DNA of 32,029 nucleotides from Porphyromonas levii DSM 23370 (GCF_000379925.1 NZ_KB904246.1:1-32029), one strand, 5' to 3'. Numbered from the stretch's first letter, positions 1 through 8,521 are shown. Numbers and translations are program-made. The notes: a model not told the origin generated them from the sequence alone.

Positions 1-2
1 CT

Positions 3-242
3 CTCATTAGAGATCATTGGGCGGTAGAGAATAACTTACACTATTGTCTTGATGTTATTCTCGGTGAAGACCAATCGTTAAAGAGAAAGGACAACGAAGC
101 GAAGAACTGGAATATAATCAACAAGATAGCTCTCTTCTTCCTCGAAAAGCAAAAAGAGAAAACAAAAATTCCAATGAAAAACCTAAGAAAGAGGAACGCA
201 ACTATGAAACCTTCTCAGATACTCGAATACAACTATCTATGA
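3..242 (+). pseudogene. ISAs1-family transposase, C-terminal part cut by window edge
   Basis: An open frame enters from the left edge and stops at 240-242 after 79 codons. It reads IRDHWAVENNLHYCLDVILG, then EDQSLKRKDNEAKNWNIINK, followed by a basic tail. This is the end of ISAs1/H-repeat transposases, where the pattern RxHWxIENxLHWxLDVxFxED supplies the last acidic residue of the DDE catalytic triad (here the E or D of GED). The rest of the element lies outside the window, so whether it is intact or a remnant cannot be told. The probable right end of the element follows at 248-264. Confidence 0.8.
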
Positions 243-247
243 TAATT

Positions 248-264
248 CAAATGCGATTGCCCTG
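248..264 (+). mobile_element. Probable right terminal inverted repeat of the ISAs1-type element
   Basis: Six bases after the transposase stop codon lies CAAATGCGATTGCCCTG. Read on the other strand it begins CAGGGCAATCGCATTTG, which resembles the CAGGGC-type ends I remember for ISAs1 elements. The matching left end and the target duplication are outside the window, so this is a candidate only. Confidence 0.4.
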
Positions 265-304
265 GTGGGAGAAGTGAAACAACTAGTAAAAATATGAGAA
301 ATAC

Positions 305-808
305 ATGAATACAGAAACTCCTATCAGCCCAATACCAGAGGAAGAAATTAGGTGGAACCTACTTCCCGAGCAACTAAGCCATTGTATCATAGCAGACTGT
401 CCTTTGGCAGAAAAGTGCTTGCGCTACCTTAGCTACTACTATTCCCAACCAGATGACTTCGTGCATAGTTATCTCCACCCCAAAAGAAGTTCAATAGGAA
501 TAGGAGAGAAGTGCTCCTACTACCTCCCCAATACCCTTTCCCACCTGCCTCTCGGATTCATTAAGGGGCTTGCACATGTCTCCTCTGGAGATGCAGATCG
601 CATCCGCAAAGAGATTATGTCCGAACTCAAACTCAGCAAAACCGTCTACTACAATTGGCGAAAAGGGAGCCAAATCATACCAGAAGAAGCTCGAGATATA
701 CTGATTCGCATATTCGAGAAATACAATGTCAAAGCAGATCAGATTTTCGACAATACAGTAGAGCGTTACCCCAGCTATTATTCCAAAGCCATTAACGCTA
801 AAGAATAA
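305..808 (+). CDS. DUF6078-like protein with C-terminal helix-turn-helix-like region
   Basis: The product is 167 residues. The N-terminal half has a cysteine pattern (CIIADCPLAEKC near residues 27-38, and another Cys near 70) suggesting a small metal-binding or disulfide region. The C-terminal half (about 98-155) is helical, with the stretch LKLSKTVYYNWRKGSQIIPE resembling the recognition part of a regulator-like helix-turn-helix. I associate this layout with the uncharacterised Bacteroidota family DUF6078, from memory and with moderate certainty. No signal peptide or membrane segment is visible. It stands alone between an insertion-sequence end and a repeat array, so its neighbours say nothing about function. 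The ATG at 305 has no clear Shine-Dalgarno site. The role is unknown. Confidence 0.65.
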   Translation: MNTETPISPIPEEEIRWNLLPEQLSHCIIADCPLAEKCLRYLSYYYSQPDDFVHSYLHPKRSSIGIGEKCSYYLPNTLSHLPLGFIKGLAHVSSGDADRIRKEIMSELKLSKTVYYNWRKGSQIIPEEARDILIRIFEKYNVKADQIFDNTVERYPSYYSKAINAKE

Positions 809-879
809 AAGCACCTCTTCGGCAGTTCTTGAATTAGATGATATAAGACAAAATAGTACGAGGCGCGACTATCTCCAGG

Positions 880-977
880 TACTATACATCTTACCCAAAG
901 TCTCTCCCGCGAGGGACTAGAGTTTTTCTCGGGAGGAACTGGAGTCTCTCCCGCGAGGGACTGAAGCCGCTATAGTA
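880..977. repeat. MITE-like element: three 22-bp units between inverted heptamers
   Basis: Units start at 899, 921 and 943, exactly 22 bases apart. Units 1 and 3 begin with the near-palindrome AGTCTCTCCCGCGAGGGACT. Unit 2 is the variant AGTTTTTCTCGGGAGGAACT. A two-base linker (AG, GG, GA) completes each. The array is bracketed by TACTATA (880-886) and its exact inverse TATAGTA (971-977). The same unit family, again with an AGTTT-type middle unit, occurs at 31581-31646. Confidence 0.75.
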
Positions 978-1102
978 TCTAGAGGTCAAAACTCTACGAT
1001 GTCATCTTATTGTCTATCGATCTCTATGGCTCTTAATATTGTTATTTAGCAAGTAATAGAGAAATAAAGGGATAATGTACTGAATAAGTAAGTATTTATA
1101 CT

Positions 1103-1110
1103 TAACTTTG
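1103..1110 (+). promoter_or_regulatory. Bacteroidota-type -7 box of the glutamate mutase operon
   Basis: TAACTTTG fits the Bacteroidota consensus TAnnTTTG. No good TTTG is seen at the -33 position. The inferred transcript start, about seven bases downstream, would fall at the base of the hairpin at 1114-1158 and leave an 85-base leader before glmS. Confidence 0.5.
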
Positions 1111-1113
1111 CAC

Positions 1114-1158
1114 CGTGAAAGGGAATGGAGAGAAGGGAAACTCTCCTACCGTTTCATG
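1114..1158 (+). promoter_or_regulatory. Long hairpin at the start of the glutamate mutase operon leader
   Basis: CGTGAAA (1114-1120) pairs with TTTCATG (1152-1158), with one G-T pair. GG (1122-1123) pairs with CC (1149-1150), and GGAGAG (1127-1132) pairs perfectly with CTCTCC (1141-1146) around an eight-base purine loop. The result is one nearly continuous stem of about 16 pairs. No U-run follows, so it is not an ordinary terminator. It could be a 5' stabilising stem, a protein site or part of a small regulatory RNA element; I do not recognise a known riboswitch class. Confidence 0.5.
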
Positions 1159-1201
1159 CAACCCGATTTTTAGCTCAAGAACAACTAGAGTATTTTTAAC
1201 T

Positions 1202-1612
1202 ATGAATGGAAAGACCGTTGTGACAGGTGTGATTGGAGCAGACGCTCATGCTGTAGGCAATAAGATTATTGCTTTTGCACTCACTCAAGCAGGATACAAT
1301 GTGGTAAATCTTGGTGTAATGGTTTCACAAACCGAGTTTATCAATGCGGCAATTGAGACGAATGCAGATGCAATTCTTGTCTCTTCACTCTATGGGCACG
1401 GTGAGATTGACTGCCAAGGGCTTAGAGAGAAATGTGATGAGGCAGGTCTGAAAGGTATACCCCTACTAGCAGGTGGCAATCTTGTAGTAGGGAAGCAGGA
1501 ATTTACAGACGTAGAGGCTCGCTTCAAGAAGATGGGCTTCGATTGTGTGTACCCACCAAACACTCCTATTGAAACGACTATAGCAGACCTCGATAAGATC
1601 TTAGGTCTATAA
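1202..1612 (+). CDS. glmS: Glutamate mutase S subunit (cobalamin-binding)
   Basis: The small subunit of adenosylcobalamin-dependent glutamate mutase (methylaspartate mutase) carries the B12 cofactor while the radical rearrangement of L-glutamate to (2S,3S)-3-methylaspartate takes place on subunit E. The 136-residue product is the normal length. The DxHxxG motif is at D14-H16-G19, H16 being the lower axial cobalt ligand, followed by S61 and L63 in VSSLYGHGE and the glycine-rich AGGN near residue 98, all as in Clostridium MutS. The same frame is open back to 1115, but the start at 1202 ([19 protein letters not shown]) matches the family N-terminus, and the upstream part overlaps the leader hairpin. 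It is the first gene of the methylaspartate operon. Confidence 0.95.
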   Translation: MNGKTVVTGVIGADAHAVGNKIIAFALTQAGYNVVNLGVMVSQTEFINAAIETNADAILVSSLYGHGEIDCQGLREKCDEAGLKGIPLLAGGNLVVGKQEFTDVEARFKKMGFDCVYPPNTPIETTIADLDKILGL

Positions 1613-1641
1613 ACGGTTACATATAAATATTGTAACTAGAT

Positions 1642-3030
1642 ATGAGGTATCTAACTGCGGACTTTGGAAGTACGTACACCAAAGTGACCGCTATCGACAC
1701 AGAGAAGTGTGAGATAGTGAGCACTGGAGCAGCCTTCACGACCATCGAAACGGATGTAATGGAGGGGCTTAGCAATGCACTTTCGGAGCTCCACAAGAAA
1801 CTAGGTGCTCCTTGGGAGTACGATCGTTTTCTCTGTTGTAGTAGCGCTGCAGGAGGACTCAAGATGGTCGCTTCAGGCCTAGTCCCCGAACTCACGGCTA
1901 AGGCTGCGCGTACTGCAGCAAGTAGCGCTGGGGCAAAGGTGGTCAAAACCTACTCTTTTGAAATCAGCCGAAAGGAAGCTGAGGAAATTGAGCAGATTGC
2001 TCCCGATTTGATTCTATTATGTGGAGGGACCGATGGAGGCAACCGCGAGACGGTAATCAATAATGCACGAACCCTCTCCAAAGTAAAGGGCAATTTTACC
2101 ATTGTAATGGCAGGCAATAAGAATGCAGCCGATGAGGTAGCCCAGATATTAAAAGATGCGGGTAGGTCATGCGTAGTGACAGACAATGTAATGCCTGACT
2201 TTAGCACCCTCAATGTACAACCAGCGAAGGAGTGCATCATGCAGCTATTCATTGATCGTATTATTGAGGCAAAGGGACTAAGCAAAGCCCAGGAAAAGGC
2301 ACACAATGAGATTATCCCTACCCCATTGGCTGTACTCAACGCTTGTGAACTACTAAGCAAAGGTACGCACAACGTAGAAGGTATTGGAGAATTACTGGCG
2401 ATAGACCTAGGTGGTGCAACAACGGATGTGTACTCTATAGCTATTGGTGAGCCAACGGCCCCTAATATCGTACAGAGAGGACTCCCCGAGCCCCCTTGTA
2501 AGCGAACTGTAGAAGGTGACTTAGGTATGCGCTATAGCCTCACCTCTCTAGCAGATGAAATGGATCTGTTCGAAGCTGGTAAACCTTTGGGATTATCAGA
2601 CGAAGAACTGAAGGATTGGGTAGCAGCGTGCTCTACTACTCCATCACGTCGTGCTGAAGATGAGCGTGAAGCCAATATGGAGAAGGTGCTTGCCAAAGGT
2701 GCTGTATCTATAGCAACAGATAGGCATGTAGGGCATATCAAGTCGGTATACACCCCTATGGGTCAGCTATTCACCATTGATGGCAAAGACCTTTCTAAGG
2801 TAGAGAATGTCCTGGGAATAGGTGGGGCGATCATTCACAGCGATGATCCTGCATACGTACTAGGGGGTTCGGTTTTCGATCCAACCAATTACGAGTCAGC
2901 TCGACCCAAAGAACCGACCTTCTATATAGACAAATCGTACATTATGGCCTCTATGGGGCTACTCAGTGCTGAACTTCCGGATGTAGCTTTGGAAATCATG
3001 AAGAAAGAGCTCAAGAAAGTGAAGCGATAA
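1642..3030 (+). CDS. glmL: GlmL/MutL, glutamate mutase-associated ATPase
   Basis: A 462-residue protein of the MutL family encoded between the two glutamate mutase subunits, as in Clostridium tetanomorphum (mutS-mutL-mutE). It has the ASKHA (actin/Hsp70-like) nucleotide-binding fold: phosphate-1 loop [13 protein letters not shown] (residues 7-19), phosphate-2 loop [13 protein letters not shown] (about 252-264) and a glycine-rich adenosine loop near [10 protein letters not shown] (about 393-402). The family is generally viewed as an ATP-dependent chaperone or reactivase for the mutase, swapping damaged cobalamin, by analogy with diol dehydratase reactivases; direct evidence is limited. It starts 29 bases after glmS with an A/T-rich initiation region and no strong Shine-Dalgarno site. 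Confidence 0.92.
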   Translation: MRYLTADFGSTYTKVTAIDTEKCEIVSTGAAFTTIETDVMEGLSNALSELHKKLGAPWEYDRFLCCSSAAGGLKMVASGLVPELTAKAARTAASSAGAKVVKTYSFEISRKEAEEIEQIAPDLILLCGGTDGGNRETVINNARTLSKVKGNFTIVMAGNKNAADEVAQILKDAGRSCVVTDNVMPDFSTLNVQPAKECIMQLFIDRIIEAKGLSKAQEKAHNEIIPTPLAVLNACELLSKGTHNVEGIGELLAIDLGGATTDVYSIAIGEPTAPNIVQRGLPEPPCKRTVEGDLGMRYSLTSLADEMDLFEAGKPLGLSDEELKDWVAACSTTPSRRAEDEREANMEKVLAKGAVSIATDRHVGHIKSVYTPMGQLFTIDGKDLSKVENVLGIGGAIIHSDDPAYVLGGSVFDPTNYESARPKEPTFYIDKSYIMASMGLLSAELPDVALEIMKKELKKVKR

Positions 3031-3067
3031 GAACGCAATAATTAACAACCCACACATTATATGTAAT

Positions 3068-4519
3068 ATGGAAATCCGTAACGTCAGAATCAGTGACGCT
3101 GAATTTCAGAGAGAGAGAGAAGAGGTACTTAAGCAGTGGCCTACTGGAGCTGGTGTCAACTTCGAGGAGGCCGTAGAGTACCAAAAGGGTATTGCAAAGT
3201 CTAAGCGCTTCGATGAGAAGCTACAGAAAGCAGACAAAGAGGGTGTCACCCTTATCCAGCCACGTGCTGGAGTGGCGCTATATGATGAGCATATCAAGCT
3301 ACTTCAGTTCCTAGAGCGTGAAGGTGAGGCAGACCTACTTCCATCTACTGTGGATAGCTACACTCGTCTTAATAGGTATACTGAAGCTCAGAACGGTATC
3401 GAGAAGAGTAAGGAGAGCGGTCGCTCAATGCTGAATGGTTTCCCTATCGTTAACTATGGTGTGGATATATGCCGTACAGTGACTTCAGCACTCAAAAACC
3501 CAGTGCAGGTACGTCATGGTACGCCTGACGCCCGTCTACTTACCGAAATTTCTATCGCAGGTGGTTTTACCTCATACGAGGGTGGTGGTATCTCATACAA
3601 TATCCCCTACTCTAAAGACTACTCACTTGCCAAGACAATTGAGTATTGGCAATACACCGATAGATTGGTCGGCATGTATGCTGAGGCTGGAGTAAATATC
3701 AACCGTGAGCCATTTGGACCACTCACAGGTACGCTCATCCCAGCTTGTATCTCCAACTCTGTAGCTATCATTGAGGCACTCCTAGCTGCTACTCAGGGTG
3801 TGAAAGACTTAACCGTAGGTTATGGTCAGTGCGGTAACCTTATCCAAGACGTAGCCGCAATCCGCTCACTAAAGAAGCAGACCAATGAGTATCTAGCTAA
3901 GTACGGCTATAGCGATGTAAAGGTAACAACTGTATTCCACCAGTGGATGGGTGGTTTCCCTCAGGACGAGGCCAAGGCATTTGGTGTTATCTCTTGGGGG
4001 TCTGCAGCTGCAGCACTAGCTAAGGCTACAAAGGTAATAGTGAAGACTCCGCACGAGGCAATGGGAGTACCTACCATGGAAGCCAATGCTGCTGGTTTGC
4101 GTGCTACTAAGCAGGTAATCTCTATGCTACGTGATCAGGACTTTACCAGTATCCCTGCCGTGATAGCTGAGTCTGAAATCATCGAGCGCGAGGTCAATCA
4201 GATCATGGACAAGGTATTTGAGCTCGGCAAGGGAGACCTTGCACAAGGCGTGATTGCGGCCTTCGAATCGGGAGTCCTTGATATCCCATTCGCACCTAGC
4301 AAGTACAATGCTGGTAAGGTGATGCCAGCTCGTGACAATAGTGGTGCTGTACGTATCCTCGATGCGGGTAACCTACCATTTAGCCAAGATATTCTAGACT
4401 TCCACCGCAGCAAGCTAGAGGAGCGTGCGAAAGCAGAAAACCGTACCGTAAGCTTCCAAATGGTGATAGATGATGTATATGCTATCAGTAAGGGCTTCCT
4501 TGTAGGGCGTAAGCAATAA
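3068..4519 (+). CDS. glmE: Glutamate mutase E subunit (catalytic)
   Basis: The catalytic TIM-barrel subunit of glutamate mutase, 483 residues, the normal length. The substrate- and cofactor-binding residues known from the Clostridium cochlearium structure occur here at the same numbers: R66, R100 and R149 (the 'arginine claw' for the carboxylates), E171, Y177, Y181, and K322, K326, E330 for adenosylcobalamin contacts. This is unusually strong evidence for function from sequence alone. The gene starts 37 bases after glmL. By eye it uses CGT, GGT and other codons typical of highly expressed genes more than the minus-strand genes downstream, in keeping with a central fermentative enzyme. Confidence 0.97.
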   Translation: MEIRNVRISDAEFQREREEVLKQWPTGAGVNFEEAVEYQKGIAKSKRFDEKLQKADKEGVTLIQPRAGVALYDEHIKLLQFLEREGEADLLPSTVDSYTRLNRYTEAQNGIEKSKESGRSMLNGFPIVNYGVDICRTVTSALKNPVQVRHGTPDARLLTEISIAGGFTSYEGGGISYNIPYSKDYSLAKTIEYWQYTDRLVGMYAEAGVNINREPFGPLTGTLIPACISNSVAIIEALLAATQGVKDLTVGYGQCGNLIQDVAAIRSLKKQTNEYLAKYGYSDVKVTTVFHQWMGGFPQDEAKAFGVISWGSAAAALAKATKVIVKTPHEAMGVPTMEANAAGLRATKQVISMLRDQDFTSIPAVIAESEIIEREVNQIMDKVFELGKGDLAQGVIAAFESGVLDIPFAPSKYNAGKVMPARDNSGAVRILDAGNLPFSQDILDFHRSKLEERAKAENRTVSFQMVIDDVYAISKGFLVGRKQ

Positions 4520-4556
4520 TTGACAATAGAACAAACACACATAATTAAATATAGTT

Positions 4557-5801
4557 ATGAAAATTAAGAAAGTAGTATGTGCCGCTGGAAAGACGGGGTT
4601 TTACTTCGATGATCAGCGTGCTATTAAGAGAGGTGCAGTAAGTGATGGTGCTTTCTACTCTGGAGAGACTGTTACGGATGGTTTTACCAGCGTTCGCCAA
4701 GCAGGAGAGTCTATCTCTGTACTCTTCATCCTAGAGGATGGACAGGTTGCGCATGGTGACTGTGCAGCAGTACAGTATTCTGGTGCAGGCGGTAGAGACC
4801 CTCTATTCCTTGCAAAGAACTTTATCCCAGTAATACTAAAGGAGATTGCTCCTATGTATGAGGGTAAGGATATCACTACTTTCCGCGAGATGGCTGACAA
4901 GGTAGACAAGTTTGTCCGCCCAGAAACTGGGAAGCAGTTCCACACCGCTATCCGTTACGGAGTTACTCAGGCTTGCCTAGACGCCGTAGCTAAGAGCCAA
5001 CATAAGCTAATGGCTCAGGTGATAGCAGCAGAGTACAACACAACTATCTCCGACACAATGGTACCCATCTTTACACAGTCTGGTGACGATAGGTACACCA
5101 ATGCGGACAAGATGATTATGAAGGAGGCTGAAGTGCTACCACACGCGCTCTTCAATCATGTGGAGCAGAAGACCGGTCTAAAGGGTGAGAAGCTACTCGC
5201 TTACGTAGAATGGCTACGCAATCGTATCCTCGAGAAGCGTACTCGCGATAGCTACAATCCTATCTTCCACATTGATGTATACGGCACACTAGGTGTGGTA
5301 TTCGATAATGACTTCGAGAAGATTGCAGACTACATTGGCACTCTAGCTGAGGCTGCTAAGCCATTCCACCTACGTATTGAAGGTCCAGTAGATGTTGAGG
5401 AGAAGTGGGCACAGGTCAAGGCACTACATGAAATCCGTCGCCACATGGATGATAAGGGTATCGATGCTGAGATCGTAGCTGATGAGTGGTGTAATACCCT
5501 TGAGGATATCATCGACTTCTCTAAGGACAAGGCAGGCCACATGGCACAGATTAAGACCCCAGACCTTGGTGGTATCAATAACACAATTGAGGCTGTACTC
5601 TATTGCAAGCAACACGATATGGGAGCTTACCTAGGTGGTACTTGCAACGAGACCAACCGTTCAGCTGAGATTTGCGCACACATCGCAATGGCTACACAAC
5701 CAAAGCAAATGCTCGCTAAGCCTGGTATGGGTGTAGACGAGGGCTACATGCTTGTATTTAATGAGATGAGCAGAATCCTTGCACTCAAGGATCTCATCTA
5801 A
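4557..5801 (+). CDS. mal: Methylaspartate ammonia-lyase
   Basis: Enolase-superfamily enzyme that removes ammonia from (2S,3S)-3-methylaspartate to give mesaconate, the second step of the pathway. The 414-residue product has the full active site: metal ligands D240, E275 and D309, general base K333 in QIKTPDLGGI, plus Q331 and H196 in LPHALFN. These line up with D238, E273, D307, K331, Q329 and H194 of the C. tetanomorphum enzyme with a constant offset of two residues. GGTCNETNRSA (about 360-370) is the usual C-terminal family motif. The enzyme is a cytosolic homodimer needing Mg2+ and K+. The gene lies 37 bases after glmE and shares its strong codon bias. Confidence 0.97.
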   Translation: MKIKKVVCAAGKTGFYFDDQRAIKRGAVSDGAFYSGETVTDGFTSVRQAGESISVLFILEDGQVAHGDCAAVQYSGAGGRDPLFLAKNFIPVILKEIAPMYEGKDITTFREMADKVDKFVRPETGKQFHTAIRYGVTQACLDAVAKSQHKLMAQVIAAEYNTTISDTMVPIFTQSGDDRYTNADKMIMKEAEVLPHALFNHVEQKTGLKGEKLLAYVEWLRNRILEKRTRDSYNPIFHIDVYGTLGVVFDNDFEKIADYIGTLAEAAKPFHLRIEGPVDVEEKWAQVKALHEIRRHMDDKGIDAEIVADEWCNTLEDIIDFSKDKAGHMAQIKTPDLGGINNTIEAVLYCKQHDMGAYLGGTCNETNRSAEICAHIAMATQPKQMLAKPGMGVDEGYMLVFNEMSRILALKDLI

Positions 5802-5825
5802 ATAAAATAGAGAAAGGAAAGAGAA

Positions 5826-7202
5826 ATGGAAGAGATAAGAGTACTATCCCCTACCGCAATCCTCGGCTATGGCTTCCCTATGGAGTCTTTTGAGGAGGGT
5901 ATGAAGCGTAACCCACATGTGATAGCAGTGGACGCTGGTTCTACAGACCCAGGTCCTTACTATCTCGGTGCTGGTATCTCCTTTACCGATCGCAACTCGG
6001 TCAAGAGAGACCTAGATATCATGATTCCAGCTGCAATCAAGGCTGGTATTCCAGTGATTATCGGTTCGTCGGGAGGCTCAGGTGGTCGTCCTCATGTAGA
6101 GATTAATCGTAAGATTATCGAGGAGATTGCTGAAGCTAGAGGTCTTACTTTCAAGTATGCAGAGATTAGCTCAGAGTTTGACAAGGAACTTGTCCGCAAG
6201 TACTTTAAGGATGGTAAAATTACGCCACTCGCTCCAGCTCCAGAACTAAAGGAAGAGGATATCGATGAGTCGGTTCGTATCGTAGCCCAGATGGGTGAGG
6301 AGCCATTTATCGAGGCGCTCAATAATGGTGCTCAAGTTATCCTTGCTGGACGTGCCTACGACCCTACCGTCTTCTCAGCACTAGCTATCTCTAAGGGCTA
6401 TCCTAAGGGGCTTGCTATCCACATGGGTAAGATTTTGGAGTGCGCTGCTATCGCAGCACTTCCTGGTAGTGGTAGCGACTGTATGTTTGGCTACCTCCGT
6501 CACGATCATTTCGAGCTAGAGACCCTTTCTCCAGCACGTAAGTGTACTACCCTATCTATCGCAGCGCATACACTGTATGAGAAATCTAACCCATACATCC
6601 TTCCTGGACCTGGAGGACAACTCAACCTACACAATACTACCTTTGAGCAGATTGCAGACAATAGGGTACGTGTTGCTGGTACGGTGTTTGAACCAACCGA
6701 TGGTTACTTTGTAAAGCTAGAGGGCGTTCGTCGTGTAGGTTATCGTACCATCGCATGTGCAGGTGTTACCGACCCAATCTTTATTAGCAAGGTAGATGAG
6801 ATTACAGAGGCCGTTCGTGCCCGCGTAGACAACAACTTCAAGGACTACGGCATGAGTGACTACTTCCTAGACTTTAAGGTCTACGGCAAGGGTGGTGTTA
6901 TGGCAATGTTCCCTGGTGTGACTACTGATACAGGTAATGAACTATTGATTATCATCGAGGCAGTAGGTGCTACACAGCAGGAAGCAGATACGATTTGTAG
7001 CTTTGCACGCAGTACCATGCTTCACTTCGGTTACGAGGGACGTATTTCTACAGCAGGAAACCTCGCATTCCCATTCTCACCATCTGATGCACACATGGGT
7101 GAGGTATTCGAGTTCAACGTGTACCACCTGATGAAGGTAGAGAGCCCTACAGAGCTCTTCCCAATCACCTATCGTCAGTTTACCAATGGTCAGGCAAAGT
7201 AA
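5826..7202 (+). CDS. AtuA/DUF1446-family protein in the glutamate mutase operon
   Basis: A 458-residue cytosolic protein of the DUF1446 family, named after AtuA of acyclic terpene utilisation in Pseudomonas, whose biochemical role is not settled. Recognisable stretches are DAGSTDPGPYYLGAG (about 36-50), IIGSSGGSGGRPHVE (about 78-92), VILAGRAYDPTVFSAL near 170-185, and LPGPGGQLNLHNT near 258. Glycine-rich loops suggest nucleotide, CoA or phosphate binding, but I see no standard Walker motif. It lies between the ammonia-lyase and mesaconase genes, and the DUF4387 gene follows 18 bases later, the usual AtuA/DUF4387 pairing. Position and shared codon bias imply a role in glutamate/mesaconate metabolism, not terpene breakdown; this is inference. 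Confidence 0.85.
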   Translation: MEEIRVLSPTAILGYGFPMESFEEGMKRNPHVIAVDAGSTDPGPYYLGAGISFTDRNSVKRDLDIMIPAAIKAGIPVIIGSSGGSGGRPHVEINRKIIEEIAEARGLTFKYAEISSEFDKELVRKYFKDGKITPLAPAPELKEEDIDESVRIVAQMGEEPFIEALNNGAQVILAGRAYDPTVFSALAISKGYPKGLAIHMGKILECAAIAALPGSGSDCMFGYLRHDHFELETLSPARKCTTLSIAAHTLYEKSNPYILPGPGGQLNLHNTTFEQIADNRVRVAGTVFEPTDGYFVKLEGVRRVGYRTIACAGVTDPIFISKVDEITEAVRARVDNNFKDYGMSDYFLDFKVYGKGGVMAMFPGVTTDTGNELLIIIEAVGATQQEADTICSFARSTMLHFGYEGRISTAGNLAFPFSPSDAHMGEVFEFNVYHLMKVESPTELFPITYRQFTNGQAK

Positions 7203-7205
7203 AGA

Positions 7206-7212
7206 AAGGAGT
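7206..7212 (+). promoter_or_regulatory. Strong Shine-Dalgarno site for the DUF4387 gene
   Basis: AAAGGAG lies eight bases before the ATG at 7221. Most starts in this window lack such a site, so it both supports the start and suggests the short protein is translated strongly. Confidence 0.6.
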
Positions 7213-7220
7213 ATAGAGAT

Positions 7221-7541
7221 ATGAAAACATATAAGCTAGTCGATATGGCATCTGTGATCAGAAGCAAGAACTCTGGTCCTTATGAACTTACATTCGACAT
7301 TATCTTCAAGACATTTGACGATTACAACTTCTTTAAGGAGCATAAGCCAATTGATGCTGCCACTGTAGCTAGGCTCTATGGTATCCCTGAGGAGAATGTG
7401 CTTCACGTCATCTATTTTGACCCTGCAAAGGCTGTCAAGGCTACGATTAAGCGCCCAATCCCAAGTGGTGCACTCGGAGAGACTGATGTCTATGGTGCTC
7501 AGCAGCATGCACCACTAATGAGTTTTACTTTCGATGCATAG
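7221..7541 (+). CDS. DUF4387 protein, partner of the AtuA-family protein
   Basis: A 106-residue protein of the DUF4387 family. Typical features are the N-terminal KLVDMASVIRSKNSGPYELT (residues 4-23), the central FDDYNFFKE and the conserved end of the fold in VLHVIYFDPAKAVKATIKRP. In other bacteria this domain is encoded next to, or fused with, DUF1446/AtuA proteins, suggesting one two-part enzyme. No catalytic motif that I can name is visible. Its last eight bases overlap the start of the next gene, so the AtuA, DUF4387 and P-loop genes are probably translated as a coupled set. Confidence 0.85.
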   Translation: MKTYKLVDMASVIRSKNSGPYELTFDIIFKTFDDYNFFKEHKPIDAATVARLYGIPEENVLHVIYFDPAKAVKATIKRPIPSGALGETDVYGAQQHAPLMSFTFDA

Positions 7542-8517
7542 TCAAATCGGAGCAAAACCTAAGAGATTCCAGGAGCTCTGGGTCTCTACCCAATATTATG
7601 CCCCCCGTGGGAAGGAGAGACTCCTTTCCCTCGGGGAGCAATTGGCTCATCAACACCTCAGCTTTACCGATAGGCTAATTGGCTTTATCGGAGATGCTGG
7701 CAGTGGTAAGAGTTCTCTTATCAAAGGTATTTTCCCTGGTCTAGAGCTAGCCAATGATGATGACCTACTTGATCCACGCAAGATAATGCAGGTGCGCCAA
7801 GGCATGGATAATCTGCGCGAGGCATCGACCTACCACATAGATATGCGTTTCCAGTCTGCCTTCACCCAAATGTATGAGATTGTCGATTTTGTACAGGAAG
7901 CACTGGAGAAAGGCAAGCGTGTAGTGGTAGAGCACTTTAACCTGCTCAATCAAGCTCTTGGCAGAAATGCCGATCTGCTATTTGCGATAGGCGAGGAGAT
8001 TATCGTGACTCGCCCATCCATATTTGGGCCTCAGCCACAGACCTTGTATGATATTGTGCACGAATCACTTCGGTACCGTAAGATGGCGCACTCGGCAGAA
8101 GAAGTGACAGCGTATGCCTTAGAGGGGCTTTTTGGTATAGATATGTCGGAATACTACAGTGCCGACGTACCTAAAGGCTTCGTGCTGAAGTTTAATGATA
8201 ATCCTCAGCTCAACAAAGAGGATTTGGATAAACTTGAGCGCAGAATACAAGAATTGATTCTAGAGGATATCCCTATTGATTATTTCGATGATCATCATAT
8301 CAAGATAGGGGATGAAATCAAGCCTTGCGATGGCCCTCGTATCCATGTACGTTCTACAGGGATGATAGAAAACTTCTCCCTGCATAAAGAGCTAATTTAC
8401 GACAAGAGATATGATGCCTATTGTCTGGTAGGGCTACTGGATAGCGACCCTAGAAACCATGAGTTACTCCACAATAGAAACTCATTCTATTTTATCAAAA
8501 AAATGTATGACATCTAA
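7534..8517 (+). CDS. P-loop NTPase with AlaRS second-additional-domain-like tail
   Basis: A 327-residue protein of two parts. Residues about 46-200 hold a P-loop NTPase or kinase-like region with Walker A GDAGSGKS at 53-60, and RVVVEHFNLL (129-138) as a candidate Walker-B-like strand. Residues about 245-327 resemble the second additional domain (SAD) of alanyl- and threonyl-tRNA synthetases: HH at 254-255, then CDGPRIHVRSTGMIENF from C265 with H271, recalling the CGGTHV-x-x-TGEIG zinc/editing motif, although the Cys-His spacing differs. I recall similar proteins annotated in glutamate mutase clusters under a SAD-domain name. The start ATG overlaps the DUF4387 gene by eight bases. The function is unknown; there is no synthetase catalytic core, so it is not a tRNA ligase. 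Confidence 0.75.
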   Translation: MHSQIGAKPKRFQELWVSTQYYAPRGKERLLSLGEQLAHQHLSFTDRLIGFIGDAGSGKSSLIKGIFPGLELANDDDLLDPRKIMQVRQGMDNLREASTYHIDMRFQSAFTQMYEIVDFVQEALEKGKRVVVEHFNLLNQALGRNADLLFAIGEEIIVTRPSIFGPQPQTLYDIVHESLRYRKMAHSAEEVTAYALEGLFGIDMSEYYSADVPKGFVLKFNDNPQLNKEDLDKLERRIQELILEDIPIDYFDDHHIKIGDEIKPCDGPRIHVRSTGMIENFSLHKELIYDKRYDAYCLVGLLDSDPRNHELLHNRNSFYFIKKMYDI

Positions 8518-8521
8518 AGCT

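Larger units (their letters stand above)
809..1201. other. Intergenic region: 22-bp repeat array, promoter and leader hairpin
   Basis: About 390 bases without a credible gene. From left to right it contains an inverted heptamer (880-886), three tandem 22-bp units (899-964), the matching inverted heptamer (971-977), a promoter-like TAACTTTG (1103-1110) and a strong hairpin (1114-1158), followed by an A/T-rich stretch before the glutamate mutase S-subunit start. Confidence 0.7.

Noticed and set aside
899-964. Possible CRISPR array.
   Set aside because: Units are directly adjacent, with two-base linkers and no unique spacers, and no cas genes are in the window. The same applies to the other three arrays.
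1115-1201. An in-frame 29-residue extension of the glutamate mutase S subunit from a non-ATG start at 1115.
   Set aside because: It overlaps the promoter-proximal hairpin and would begin at about the inferred transcript start; the family N-terminus begins at 1202.
1114-1201. Classical cobalamin riboswitch before the glutamate mutase operon.
   Set aside because: The leader is only about 85 bases and lacks the recognisable B12-box layout; the hairpin is reported without a class.
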